A DNA stretch of 64,000 nt from an uncultured Oxalobacteraceae bacterium (GTDB taxonomy: Bacteria > Pseudomonadota > Gammaproteobacteria > Burkholderiales > Burkholderiaceae_D): positions 43,449-107,448 of the forward strand of contig CAITOF010000095.1 of the NCBI GenBank assembly GCA_903893945.1. The letters are read 5' to 3'. The position numbers and the translations under genes were made by a program. Below the pieces are notes generated by a model. That model did not search any database and had not been told where the DNA came from. It saw only the letters and a program-made list of their open reading frames with translations. Within the stretch, counting starts at the first letter, position 1, and each line of letters begins with the position of its first letter. Below are positions 50,000 through 59,382 of this stretch, piece by piece.

Positions 50000-50638
50000 T
50001 TAAGCCCGATGAACCATTACTTTATCTATTAATCCATACTCAACGGCATCCTCGGCGGACATGAAATTGTCGCGATCGGTGTCCTTGCCAATCTGCTCTG
50101 CGGTTTTGCCGGTGTGTTTGGCTAACATCAGGTTCAGCCGTTCACGCAAATAAAGAATTTCACGTGCCTGAATCTCGATGTCCGACGCCTGTCCCTGTGC
50201 ACCACCGAGCGGTTGATGAATCATGATGCGTGAGTTCGGCAACGAAAACCGTTTCCCTTTCGCACCGGCCGCTAACAGGAACGCCCCCATCGATGCAGCC
50301 ATACCGGTACACAAGGTCGAAACGTCCGGTTTAATGAACTGCATTGTGTCGTAGATTGCCAGACCTGCCGACACGGAGCCACCGGGTGAATTAATGTAAA
50401 ACGAAATATCCTTGTCGGGATTTTCGCTCTCCAGAAATAACAGTTGTGCAACCACCAGATTGGCCGTTTGATCATTGACAGGGCCAACCAGAAAAATGAC
50501 GCGCTCTTTTAACAACCGTGAATAGATGTCATACGAGCGTTCGCCACGTCCACTTTGCTCAATGACCATGGGAACCATGCCCAGCATGTCGGTATCTAAT
50601 GCAGAATTACGTAGTGGGTTGGTCACTGAGTTGGCCAT
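50000..50638 (-). CDS. clpP: ClpP protease subunit
   Basis: ClpP forms the two-ring proteolytic core. The 212-residue protein has the catalytic Ser in [14 protein letters not shown], the His in [15 protein letters not shown], and the Asp in the [13 protein letters not shown] segment. The N-terminal region up to [18 protein letters not shown] matches standard ClpP. It follows tig after 32 nt. Confidence 0.98.
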   Translation of the reverse strand: MANSVTNPLRNSALDTDMLGMVPMVIEQSGRGERSYDIYSRLLKERVIFLVGPVNDQTANLVVAQLLFLESENPDKDISFYINSPGGSVSAGLAIYDTMQFIKPDVSTLCTGMAASMGAFLLAAGAKGKRFSLPNSRIMIHQPLGGAQGQASDIEIQAREILYLRERLNLMLAKHTGKTAEQIGKDTDRDNFMSAEDAVEYGLIDKVMVHRA

Positions 50639-50670
50639 GTATTTTCCTTGTTGGTTTGCTTTTTATCCAA

Positions 50671-52020
50671 TCAGGCTTGCGCTTGATTACCCATCAGTTC
50701 ATCAAAAGAAATCGTCTTGTCAGTTACTTTTGCTTTACCTAGCACGTAGTTAACGACGTTTTCTTCCAAAACAAGAGCCTCAACTTCGGCAAGCCGGTTT
50801 TTATCGTTGAAATAATAGCGCATGACCTGCTTGGGATCTTCATAGCTTTTTGCAAAATCGGCAACCTGGGCTTCGACCTGTTCGAAAGTCGCTTTCAATC
50901 CGTTTGCCTTGACTAATTCAGCCAGTATCAGGCCCAGGCGCACACGTCGCTCTGCCTGCGCATGGAACATCTCAAGCGGAAAAGGCACATCTTTGACATT
51001 CATTCCGCGTTGCGCCATATCCTGACGGGTCATTTCCGCCAGACGTTCCGCATCCTGGTTGATCAGGACTTTGGGCACATCAAACTCGCACACTTTTAAC
51101 AGCGCGTCCATGACACTGTTCTTGGTTTGCGCTTTAACCCGGCCACCCACTTCGCGCTCCAGATTTTCCTTGATGTCGGCCCGCATTTTGGTCAGGTCGC
51201 CATCGTCCACACCCAACAACCTGGCGAAATCGCCATCCACTTCAGGCAGATGTGCCCACTCAAGCTGGGTTAATTCGATCGTGAATTCGGCCGTTTTACC
51301 TGCCACATCCTTGCCGTGGTAGTCATCGGGAAAGGACAGGGGAAATTTTTTGGATTCGCCAACTTTCAAACCGATCGTTGCGGTTTCAAATTCAGGCAAC
51401 ATGCGGCCTTCGCCCAGAACGAATACAAATCCTTCTGATTTGCCACCCTGGAATTCGACGCCGTCGATCGTGCCGGTGAAATTGACTGTTGCCCGGTCAC
51501 CTTTTTGCGCTGAAACATCGGCACCACCATCGCCATGTTCGCCGGACTGACCTTTAACATGATAATGCACACGCTGCTTGCGCAGGATTTCGATCGTCTT
51601 GTCGATTTCGGCATCGCTCACGGTGGTCTTGACCTGTTCCACTTCAGCCGCGGTCAGGTCGCCGATGGTCAGTTCCGGATAAACTTCGAACGTCGCGTCA
51701 AAAGCAACCATGCCGTCCTGCGCCGGATCACCCGATTTTGGTGCGATGCTGGGCAGACCGGCAACACGCAATTTGTGTTCCGTCGCGGCTTCACTGAATG
51801 CACGACCGACTTTATCGTTCAGCACGTCGTTTTCAACCTGATAGCCGTATTGTGCAGCGACCATTTTCATCGGCACTTTACCTGGACGGAATCCCGGTGC
51901 TTTCGCTGTTTTCGCGCGCGCTTTCAATCGTTTTTCAACTTCCACACGCACGTCAGCCAGAGGCACGGAGATGGTAAGACGGCGTTCTAATTTACTTAAT
52001 GTTTCGACAGCAGTTGCCAT
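50671..52020 (-). CDS. tig: Trigger factor
   Basis: Trigger factor is the ribosome-bound chaperone for new polypeptides. The 449-residue protein begins with the ribosome-binding domain ([19 protein letters not shown]-like start and the [12 protein letters not shown] signature), followed by an FKBP-type prolyl isomerase domain ([20 protein letters not shown]) and a helical C-terminal arm domain. It is the first protein gene after the tRNA-Leu gene and precedes clpP as in many proteobacteria. Confidence 0.98.
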   Translation of the reverse strand: MATAVETLSKLERRLTISVPLADVRVEVEKRLKARAKTAKAPGFRPGKVPMKMVAAQYGYQVENDVLNDKVGRAFSEAATEHKLRVAGLPSIAPKSGDPAQDGMVAFDATFEVYPELTIGDLTAAEVEQVKTTVSDAEIDKTIEILRKQRVHYHVKGQSGEHGDGGADVSAQKGDRATVNFTGTIDGVEFQGGKSEGFVFVLGEGRMLPEFETATIGLKVGESKKFPLSFPDDYHGKDVAGKTAEFTIELTQLEWAHLPEVDGDFARLLGVDDGDLTKMRADIKENLEREVGGRVKAQTKNSVMDALLKVCEFDVPKVLINQDAERLAEMTRQDMAQRGMNVKDVPFPLEMFHAQAERRVRLGLILAELVKANGLKATFEQVEAQVADFAKSYEDPKQVMRYYFNDKNRLAEVEALVLEENVVNYVLGKAKVTDKTISFDELMGNQAQA

Positions 52021-52046
52021 TTAATCGTCCAAATAAAAATTGTCTG

Positions 52047-52133
52047 TGGTGCGAGAAGGGGGACTCGAACCCCCACACCATTTCTGGCGTCAGGACCTAA
52101 ACCTGGTGCGTCTACCAATTTCGCCATCCTCGC
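52047..52133 (-). tRNA. tRNA-Leu, anticodon UAG
   Basis: The minus strand reads GCGAGGATGGCGAAATTGGT at the 5' end and finishes with an encoded CCA. The acceptor stem pairs GCGAGGA with TTCTCGC (one G-U pair), and the anticodon loop TTTAGGT places TAG at 52097-52099. A long variable arm (CGCCAGAAATGGTG region) and the TTCGAGT T-loop fit a class II leucine tRNA of 87 nt. It lies just upstream of tig in the same direction. Confidence 0.97.
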
Positions 52134-52178
52134 GGTATTTTATGCGCAGCTGAACTGGGGTTGCTGCGCCGTTTGCAG

Positions 52179-52203
52179 AAAAAATAAAAGCGACTAAGTC
52201 GCC
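52179..52203 (-). terminator. Terminator after lapD
   Basis: On the minus strand GCGAC-TTA-GTCGC is followed by TTTTATTTTTT. It lies about 210 nt after the lapD stop and before the tRNA gene. The surrounding 277-nt gap (52134-52410) shows no gene. Confidence 0.7.
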
Positions 52204-52410
52204 TGAATTCCCACACGCGTTTCGGCATGCGGCATTTTAACTCCAGCCGCATATTCTACAAGAAAACGTCAAAGAATGCTCTGAATTTAATGGCCAAACA
52301 GCATTATCCGGCGCATTACTCCTGCTATTTTGCCAACAGACACGGCATGCAATTTATCCGGCCCGCCCGGTGGCAATCATGTCAGAACCACAAAATTAAA
52401 TACCATTAAT

Positions 52411-54324
52411 TCAGTTTGGGGCGATTTTTACACCAGGTCCGGTTGCACCGTCAAAGCCCAGTTTTTTCAGTGCCGTCATTTCGTCCGGTACCGTCACACC
52501 TTCGGCAACCACCAGCATACCGAGATTATGCGCGATGCCGACCAAGCCTTTCAGAAACACCTGATTCCCTTCGTTATTGGCAATGTCATGAATAAAACTT
52601 GCATCCACTTTCAGGTAATCCAGTTTCAGCTCCTGCAACTGCCCGATCTGGCTGAACTGACGGCCAAAATGTTCAAGCCCGACCCGGCAGCCGGTCCCTT
52701 CCATCTGCTGGCGAAATTCCGCAAAAGCGGCGAAATGTGCATAAACGCCTGTTTCGGGAAACTCCAGCCACAGACGCCGGCTGGCTTTGGGATTGGCCAG
52801 CAGCATCGTGCGAATGTAGTCACAGAACGTGACATCAAGCAGTGAACGTGCCGAGATATTAATCGCCAGGCCGACCAGTTGCCGATTTACATTCAGCTCT
52901 TCAATTCCCAGTGTTACGGCCGCCGTGTCCAGCGTTGAGCTCATGCCCAGCCGTTCCGCTATGGGCAGAAACCGGCCGGCGGGCAGCCATTCATTGGCGT
53001 ATTTAAGCCGCAACGGACATTCATTATGAAGCAATTTCTGGTCCAGATCGGTCACCGGATAGGAGCCGAGTCGGGTTTCATGATTTTCGATTGCCTGATA
53101 AATCAGTTTCAGCCATTGCTCATTACTGCGCGGTACATCGTCATTGATCGAATTTTCGCTGTCCCTGATGCAATTTCGGTTCTGTGCTTCCGCCCCTGCC
53201 AGCGCCGCATCGACCCGGGCCATCAGATGACCGAGATTGAGTCCATAACTGAATTTTCCGGTGCCCATATAGGCAACCGGTCCGTTTTCAACAAATGCCG
53301 AGGTGGAAGCGATCATCGCGTCCAGCAAATGGTCAGACACGGGATGGGCCTCGGTCAGGGGTAACAGCACACCAAAATCAGCGCCATTTAACCGGGCAAT
53401 CAGTGCATTCGGGATGGCTTCGGTTGTTTTTTGCAAACTGGCAGACACCGCCAGCAGAAAATTATCCGTTTCATTGCGGCCCAATCGCTTATTGATGTCA
53501 GCCAGATTGGCAATCCGGATCAAAATCAGGGAACCTGAAAATGCGGTTTCCATTTCCAGTACAGCCTGCAGTTGCGCCATGAAATAATTGCGATTCGCCA
53601 GCTTGGTGAGCGGATCGGAATTGGCTTCCAGGCGCACCAGTTCGAGTCGCTTTGCTTCATCGGCAAACATTTTCTTGACCAGCAGCACCGTGGAATTCAT
53701 GGCAGACGTAAGCTGGCGCAGCTCAGGCACGTTGGATTCGGGCGTGGTTATGAAGTGGCGCTCGGTAATCGCCTGCGCCTGGGCGATGACGGCATTCAGC
53801 GGCTTTTTGATCCGGCGCAATACCAGCGTACCCAGCCAGCCACCGATCAGACTGGTAAAAAACAGGGCACCTATCAGCGCCAGCGTGGTTTCCCAGAGCG
53901 CCTTGTACGCAAACCGCGAACTGCTTATCAGCGTGATGGTACCCACCTGATTCCAGCCATTATTGATCTGCGCATGGCCCGGCTCCGAGATCAATGGCAG
54001 GCTATGCACGAACCACATGGGCGCCTCGTATATGGTTGTCGTTGCCTTTCTGGACACAATGTCCCGCCCGAGCGGGTCAACAACGCGAACCAGCTCGTAA
54101 TGACCATTGTCAAAAAGAGCGGAAACTGTCAGTTCGATTTCCATCGCATCCGCTTTGCGCTGACTCAGCGACAACGCCAGCGATGCCGCGTTATCTTCAT
54201 TCTTAATGCGTAATTGATCTTCAAGATAACTTCGGGCACTGAGCGTGGAGGCGAGCAGCCCACCGGCCAGACTCAGGACCGAGGTCAGTATGAGAGAGAG
54301 CCAGATCTGACGATACATTGACAT
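52411..54324 (-). CDS. lapD: LapD-like c-di-GMP receptor (degenerate GGDEF-EAL)
   Basis: LapD is an inner-membrane protein that binds c-di-GMP through a catalytically dead EAL domain and then sequesters the protease LapG in the periplasm. The 637-residue protein has an N-terminal membrane segment (LSLILTSVLSLAGGLLAS), a periplasmic region of about 120 residues ending near a second membrane segment (TTLALIGALFFTSLIGGWLG), a HAMP-like linker, a GGDEF domain whose signature is NGADF instead of GGDEF, and an EAL domain with HNECPLRL in place of EALLR. Both enzyme sites are thus lost, as in known LapD. It is 13 nt downstream of lapG in the same direction. Confidence 0.93.
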   Translation of the reverse strand: MSMYRQIWLSLILTSVLSLAGGLLASTLSARSYLEDQLRIKNEDNAASLALSLSQRKADAMEIELTVSALFDNGHYELVRVVDPLGRDIVSRKATTTIYEAPMWFVHSLPLISEPGHAQINNGWNQVGTITLISSSRFAYKALWETTLALIGALFFTSLIGGWLGTLVLRRIKKPLNAVIAQAQAITERHFITTPESNVPELRQLTSAMNSTVLLVKKMFADEAKRLELVRLEANSDPLTKLANRNYFMAQLQAVLEMETAFSGSLILIRIANLADINKRLGRNETDNFLLAVSASLQKTTEAIPNALIARLNGADFGVLLPLTEAHPVSDHLLDAMIASTSAFVENGPVAYMGTGKFSYGLNLGHLMARVDAALAGAEAQNRNCIRDSENSINDDVPRSNEQWLKLIYQAIENHETRLGSYPVTDLDQKLLHNECPLRLKYANEWLPAGRFLPIAERLGMSSTLDTAAVTLGIEELNVNRQLVGLAINISARSLLDVTFCDYIRTMLLANPKASRRLWLEFPETGVYAHFAAFAEFRQQMEGTGCRVGLEHFGRQFSQIGQLQELKLDYLKVDASFIHDIANNEGNQVFLKGLVGIAHNLGMLVVAEGVTVPDEMTALKKLGFDGATGPGVKIAPN

Positions 54325-54337
54325 TGTTTACCTCGCT

Positions 54338-55036
54338 TTAGAAACCTTCTGCATGCACACGCCGCAACAAATCGGCCCAATGAGACAACTGCCCTACCCC
54401 ACCCGGGCCGACCGCCGCCCCACCCGCGACACCCACGAATATGCCTTCACTGTTAAAACTGTATATGGGCAGCAGATCGGAACGTCTTGATGCGGTCCTG
54501 ATATCGGTGATCAGATTGTCCAGTATCAGCGGTTCCGCCTCAGGAGTCGGGTAATACGCCAGTATCATGTGCGCCTGCTGTATCGTACTTTCGGCACCAC
54601 CAATCTGCGCTTTTACATATATTAGTCGAAGTTGCTTTATAGGAACATTTAATTCCAGTAAAGTGAAATACTTGGCAACCACATAGCCTTTGCAATCACT
54701 GTGTGCTTTAAGCAACGATTCCAGTGGCGTCGCCCAATAGTCATCCTGGCCCCACACTTCCCTGTTTTCAGCAAAGGCCATGTGGCGATTAAAAAACTCG
54801 TTAACCCGTTTCAATTTCTCCGCAACCGGCAACTCCCTTGTCTGATGCAGCAGATTTTCCCATTCCGCCAGTACCTGTGCGTTTCCACCCATTTTTTTAA
54901 AAGTTGACTGGATTTGTGTCATATCCAGCGAAAACGCGACGTTAAATGTATGAAATAATAGGAACATTACCGTGGCGATGGCCAACAGTCGTTTCAGTCC
55001 CATTATGTCAAGTTGCCTTTTCATTAACCATTTCAC
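54338..55036 (-). CDS. lapG: LapG-like periplasmic cysteine protease
   Basis: LapG is a transglutaminase-like (BTLCP) cysteine protease that cuts the N-terminal retention module of LapA-type adhesins, releasing the cell from a surface. The 232-residue protein has an N-terminal membrane-targeting segment (LLAIATVMFLLFHTFNVAFS), and the catalytic triad is visible: Cys in HSDCKGYVVAKYF, His in QQAHMILAYY and Asp in PLILDNLI. WGQDDYWATPLE is also characteristic. The start may be ATG 55024 or 55036. It is the first gene of the lapG-lapD pair and is divergent from lapE. Confidence 0.93.
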   Translation of the reverse strand: MKWLMKRQLDIMGLKRLLAIATVMFLLFHTFNVAFSLDMTQIQSTFKKMGGNAQVLAEWENLLHQTRELPVAEKLKRVNEFFNRHMAFAENREVWGQDDYWATPLESLLKAHSDCKGYVVAKYFTLLELNVPIKQLRLIYVKAQIGGAESTIQQAHMILAYYPTPEAEPLILDNLITDIRTASRRSDLLPIYSFNSEGIFVGVAGGAAVGPGGVGQLSHWADLLRRVHAEGF

Positions 55037-55114
55037 CTTCGTCCGATGACTCGACGTTAAGTTTAGTGAAGATTTATTTTATTTTTTAATTAATTTGCAC
55101 ACAGGCGGGTCACT

Positions 55115-55142
55115 TTGAAATTAATCTTGCGATAACTATAGT
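55115..55142 (+). promoter_or_regulatory. Candidate promoter of the lapE operon
   Basis: TTGAAA (55115-55120) and TATAGT (55137-55142) are 16 nt apart, about 77 nt upstream of the lapE ATG, in the AT-rich 182-nt divergent region between lapG and lapE. Both hexamers are close to the sigma-70 consensus. Confidence 0.4.
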
Positions 55143-55218
55143 AAAGTGTGCGATTAATTCTAAGCAGACAACAGGTATCGTGTGCTTTTATAATTTAACA
55201 GAGGATTAGATTATCGTT

Positions 55219-57093
55219 ATGTGGGTCAAAAAATCATTTCTGCTTTATCTTCTCTTCCCGGTTGCTGCTTTCGCAGACATTCAGTCCATCAGGGATGCGG
55301 CGCAGGAGGCCGTGCTTTCCAATCCCGAAGTCCAGGTCAAATGGCACGCTTATCTTGCTGCCAATGACGAGCGCGACGTCGCCGCGGGCAATTACTACCC
55401 TCATCTGGATGTTCAGGCTGGTACCGGGTATGAAAAGCACAATGAACCTTTACTGGTTGACAACTATAACTCCCATTCACGCTCCGTGACATTATCGCAG
55501 ATGATTTATGACGGCTTTGCGACCAGGAATGAAGTGGGTCGTCTGGATCACAACCGTTTAGTCAAACTGTATGAACTTTACGACGTCACTGAGAACACCG
55601 TACTTGAAGTGGCCCATGCGCACCTGGATGTTTTGCGCTATCGGAAGCTGGTCGAACTGGCCGAAGAAAATTATGTTCAGCATCGAGCCCTTTATGAGCA
55701 ACTGCAGAGCAAAGCAAAAGCGGGGGTCGGCCGCCGGGTCGATCTGGAGCAGTCGGCCGGCCGTCTGGCTCTGGCAGAAGCAAATCTGTTAAGCGAAACC
55801 TCCAACCTGCATGATGTCAGCGCCCGCTACCAGCGACTGGTCGGTCAAAAGCCGGCGCAGTATCTGGACGAGCCTGCCGGCCTGGACAAGGATATCCCCC
55901 CCGAGCTTGTCAGTGCCCTGGAAATTTCGAATTCCGGTAATCCCGCCATTCTGGCCGCCATCGAGAATATTCGCGCCGCCGACAGCGATGCCTCCGGACA
56001 CCGCAGTGCGTTCCAGCCCCGTGTTGATGTTCGCCTGTCAGGGGTCAATGGAACCAATATCAACAGCGAAATTGGTGAGTCACGGGACAAGACTGCCCAG
56101 GTTGTGCTTACCTGGAATTTATTTAACGGCTTCAGTGATCGCGCCAAATTGCATCAGTTGGCCGACCAGATCAATGTATCGCGTGATTACCGTGACAAGG
56201 TATGTCGCGACCTGCGTCAAACGCTGGAAATTGCCTACAACGACAAATTTAAAATTACGGAATTACTCAAATACCTCGATCAACACCAGTTATCGACCGA
56301 AAAAGCGCGCGATGCCTACCGCCAGCAATTCGATATCGGTCAGCGTACATTGCTCGATCTGCTGGATACTGAAAACGAATTATTTGAAGCTAAACGGGCC
56401 TATATCGATGCTGAATACGATCAGCAACTGGCCTATGTGCGTGTACAGGCAGGCATGGGTAACCTGTTTCGCTCATTGGGATTATCACGACCCGATGCGG
56501 GATCACTGCCGAAGTCAAATGACGATGATCATGAAAACGCGGCAGCGAATTGCCCGGCCGACGCTCCCGACACGTACGTCGTCAATAAAGATGAGCTCAA
56601 CCAGCGTGCGCTGGCGCTGCTCAGAACCGCTGCTCCCATCACTGCACCCGGTACGACGCTCTCCAGTCCGGATTCCGGCGTGAAAAAAATGGACCAGGAA
56701 CCACAACAGACGGTGAAGCCGGCCGACAGCGACGCCAGCATGAAAGAATCGCGGAAAGCGATTGAGGCGGCACTGGAGGGCTGGCGTTCAGCGTGGGCCG
56801 CGCGCGACACCGACAAGTACCTGCAGTTTTATGCAGCTGACTTCAAGGCGTCGGTGGATGCAACGCATGAAAAATGGAACAGCCGCCGTCACCGCCTGAT
56901 CGGGGAGAAAAAACATATTGCGGTGGGCATCACCGATCTTCGGGTCACGTTCAGGGATGCGACCCATGCAACGACGATTTTTCACCAGAAATACAATAGC
57001 GACATATTTAACGACGTTGTGCTGAAAACGATGAATTGGGACTATAAAGACGGGCATTGGGTGATTGTTATGGAAATACCGGAAGCTTACTGA
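55219..57093 (+). CDS. lapE: LapE-like TolC channel with C-terminal NTF2-like domain
   Basis: This is the outer-membrane channel of the type I adhesin exporter. The 624-residue protein has a signal peptide (SFLLYLLFPVAAFA), a TolC-type region of about 30-425 with two helical repeats (FDIGQRTLLDLLDTENELFE is the typical end of the second), a Ser/Pro/Ala linker, and then an additional domain in the last 120 residues. That domain (EALEGWRSAWAARDTDKYLQ-type, FYAADF, ending WDYKDGHWVIVMEIPEAY) has the look of an NTF2/SnoaL-like fold of the Cds6 C-terminal type. Plain TolC proteins of about 450 residues lack it. It starts the lapE-lapB-lapC series; lapB begins 57 nt later. Confidence 0.88.
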   Translation: MWVKKSFLLYLLFPVAAFADIQSIRDAAQEAVLSNPEVQVKWHAYLAANDERDVAAGNYYPHLDVQAGTGYEKHNEPLLVDNYNSHSRSVTLSQMIYDGFATRNEVGRLDHNRLVKLYELYDVTENTVLEVAHAHLDVLRYRKLVELAEENYVQHRALYEQLQSKAKAGVGRRVDLEQSAGRLALAEANLLSETSNLHDVSARYQRLVGQKPAQYLDEPAGLDKDIPPELVSALEISNSGNPAILAAIENIRAADSDASGHRSAFQPRVDVRLSGVNGTNINSEIGESRDKTAQVVLTWNLFNGFSDRAKLHQLADQINVSRDYRDKVCRDLRQTLEIAYNDKFKITELLKYLDQHQLSTEKARDAYRQQFDIGQRTLLDLLDTENELFEAKRAYIDAEYDQQLAYVRVQAGMGNLFRSLGLSRPDAGSLPKSNDDDHENAAANCPADAPDTYVVNKDELNQRALALLRTAAPITAPGTTLSSPDSGVKKMDQEPQQTVKPADSDASMKESRKAIEAALEGWRSAWAARDTDKYLQFYAADFKASVDATHEKWNSRRHRLIGEKKHIAVGITDLRVTFRDATHATTIFHQKYNSDIFNDVVLKTMNWDYKDGHWVIVMEIPEAY

Positions 57094-57150
57094 GCGCAAC
57101 CGGTCGCAACGTTGAACCCGTAATCTTCTTTTGGAGATGAAGTAAAAATA

Positions 57151-59382
57151 ATGACAATAAACGAGCCATCAACTCGCGGAGACGACAGCAAACCCGTGGC
57201 AGAGACGTTGAAGCAGGCCGATGTCGCCTCACCCGGGATCACCCTTGATTTATCGGAAGATCAATTGCATGTCGATCCATTACTGGATTGTCTGGTCGAA
57301 CTGACACGGATTTACGGCCGCCCGAGCACCCGTGCGGCATTGTCAGCAGGATTGCCGTTATCAAAACTGGGCCTGACACCATCACTGTTTGCGCGCGCGG
57401 CCTCTCATGCAGGATTTTCGGGGAAAGTGGTGCGACGCGGTCTGGAGCAGATCGACAATGCGCTGCTGCCGGCCATTTTGCTGTTAAAAGATAACCAGGC
57501 GTGCGTGTTGCTGAACATTGACCACACAAACGGCCAAGCAAAATTGCTGTTTCCCGAATCAGGTCAGGGGGAAGTTCCGTTGTCGATTGACGAATTGCGT
57601 GAGCGCTATATCGGCATTACGCTGTTTTCGCGCCCCCGTTTTCGGTTTGACAAGCGCACTCCGTCCGTTGTCAACTACGTTCAGAAACACTGGTTCTGGG
57701 CGGCCATTTTAGAACAGACGCCCCTTTTCAAGGATATTCTGTCCGCTGCATTTCTCATCAATATCTTTGGTGTGGCGATGCCCTTGTTTTCGATGAATGT
57801 CTACGATCGCGTCGTGCCCAACTACGCACTTGAAACGCTCTGGGTATTTGCTGCCGGCATGACGATCGTATTGGTGCTGGATTATGTCATTCGTTTATTG
57901 CGCGGCCACTTTGTGGATCTGGCCAGTGCGCGTGTCGACCTGAAACTGTCCAGCCTGATCATGGAGCGCGTACTGGGTATGCGTCTGGCGCAACGTCCAG
58001 CCTCGGTCGGCGCATTTGCTGCCAATCTGCGCTCCTTTGAAACCGTGCGGGATTTTATCGCTTCGGCCACTGTCACAACCATTATTGACCTGCCGTTTTC
58101 ACTGATTTTCCTGTTTGTCATTGCCTGGATTTCCTGGCCACTGATTTTTTTGCCGCTGGCCGGTAGCCTGCTGGTGATCATCTACGGTTACATTGTGCAG
58201 CATCGAATGCGCGAATTATCTGAAACCACGTTCCGCTCATCGGCATTACGCAATGCCACACTGGTGGAGAGCTTAACCGCCCTGGAAACCATAAAAGCCA
58301 ATGGTGCCGAAAGCCAGATGCAGGCCAAATGGGAACAGACCACCGCCTACCTGGCGCGCGTCAATGCCCAATTGCGATTGCTTTCTGCCACCACCATGAA
58401 TGGCGCGTCAGCTATTCAGCAGTTCATCAACATCGCCACCGTGGTTGCTGGCGTTTATCTGATTCACGAACGCATGCTGACCATGGGTGGATTAATCGCT
58501 GCCACCATGCTGGCAGGAAGAGCCATGGCACCGTTATCCCAGGTCGTGGGCTTGTTGCTGCAGTATGAAAATGCCAAAGTGGCGATGAAAGCGCTGGAAG
58601 GTATTATGAATACCCCCAATGAACGGACCGATGAAGCGTCGTTTGTACATCGGCCTGAAATCACCGGCAATATCGAATTCAAGGATGTGCAGTTCAATTA
58701 CCCTGACCGCGAGGAGCAGGCGTTACGCGGAATCAACCTGACAATTAAGCCCGGTGAACACGTCGCCATAATTGGTCGGGTTGGATCCGGAAAGTCGACG
58801 CTGCAGAAATTGATTCTGGGATTATATGCACCGACCAAAGGCGCGATTTTACTCGATGGCGTCGACTTGAGGCAGCTGGATCCTGCTGATCTGCGTCGCA
58901 GTGTGGGCTACGTGGCCCAGGATTCGACACTGTTTTATGGCTCACTGAGAGAAAATATTACCATTCGTGCGCCCTATGCCGATGATCGTGCCCTGGTCGC
59001 AGCAGCCGAACTGGCCGGACTGACCGAATTTGTGAACAGTCACCCGGAAGGTTTTGACATGATCGTCAGCGAACGAGGTGAATCCTTATCGGGAGGACAG
59101 CGACAGGGTATTGCCATAGCCCGCTCGGTATTGCTTGATCCGCCGATCATGTTGCTCGACGAACCGACCAGTTCCATGGATTTCATTTCCGAAACCCAGC
59201 TTAAGGATCGCATCGGACGTTTCGGACAACATAAAACCATGGTAATTGTCACCCATCGTTCCAGCCTGATGGATCTGGCCGAGCGCATCATCGTCCTGGA
59301 CAATGGTGTCATCGTCGCAGACGGCCCGAAAGAAAAAATTATTGCCGCGCTCCAGTCCGGGCAGATTGCGAGGGCATCGTGA
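57151..59382 (+). CDS. lapB: LapB-like type I secretion ATPase/permease
   Basis: LapB is the inner-membrane ABC exporter for the adhesin. The 743-residue protein has an N-terminal C39-peptidase-like domain (about 35-160; DPLLDCLVELTRIYGRP), where the normal catalytic surroundings are not seen, so it probably binds the substrate without cutting it. The transmembrane region follows (about 180-460), then an ATPase domain with Walker A GRVGSGKSTLQKLILG, the signature LSGGQRQGIAIARS, Walker B IMLLDEPTS and an H-loop VTHRSS. It overlaps lapC by 4 nt (GTGA). Confidence 0.95.
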   Translation: MTINEPSTRGDDSKPVAETLKQADVASPGITLDLSEDQLHVDPLLDCLVELTRIYGRPSTRAALSAGLPLSKLGLTPSLFARAASHAGFSGKVVRRGLEQIDNALLPAILLLKDNQACVLLNIDHTNGQAKLLFPESGQGEVPLSIDELRERYIGITLFSRPRFRFDKRTPSVVNYVQKHWFWAAILEQTPLFKDILSAAFLINIFGVAMPLFSMNVYDRVVPNYALETLWVFAAGMTIVLVLDYVIRLLRGHFVDLASARVDLKLSSLIMERVLGMRLAQRPASVGAFAANLRSFETVRDFIASATVTTIIDLPFSLIFLFVIAWISWPLIFLPLAGSLLVIIYGYIVQHRMRELSETTFRSSALRNATLVESLTALETIKANGAESQMQAKWEQTTAYLARVNAQLRLLSATTMNGASAIQQFINIATVVAGVYLIHERMLTMGGLIAATMLAGRAMAPLSQVVGLLLQYENAKVAMKALEGIMNTPNERTDEASFVHRPEITGNIEFKDVQFNYPDREEQALRGINLTIKPGEHVAIIGRVGSGKSTLQKLILGLYAPTKGAILLDGVDLRQLDPADLRRSVGYVAQDSTLFYGSLRENITIRAPYADDRALVAAAELAGLTEFVNSHPEGFDMIVSERGESLSGGQRQGIAIARSVLLDPPIMLLDEPTSSMDFISETQLKDRIGRFGQHKTMVIVTHRSSLMDLAERIIVLDNGVIVADGPKEKIIAALQSGQIARAS

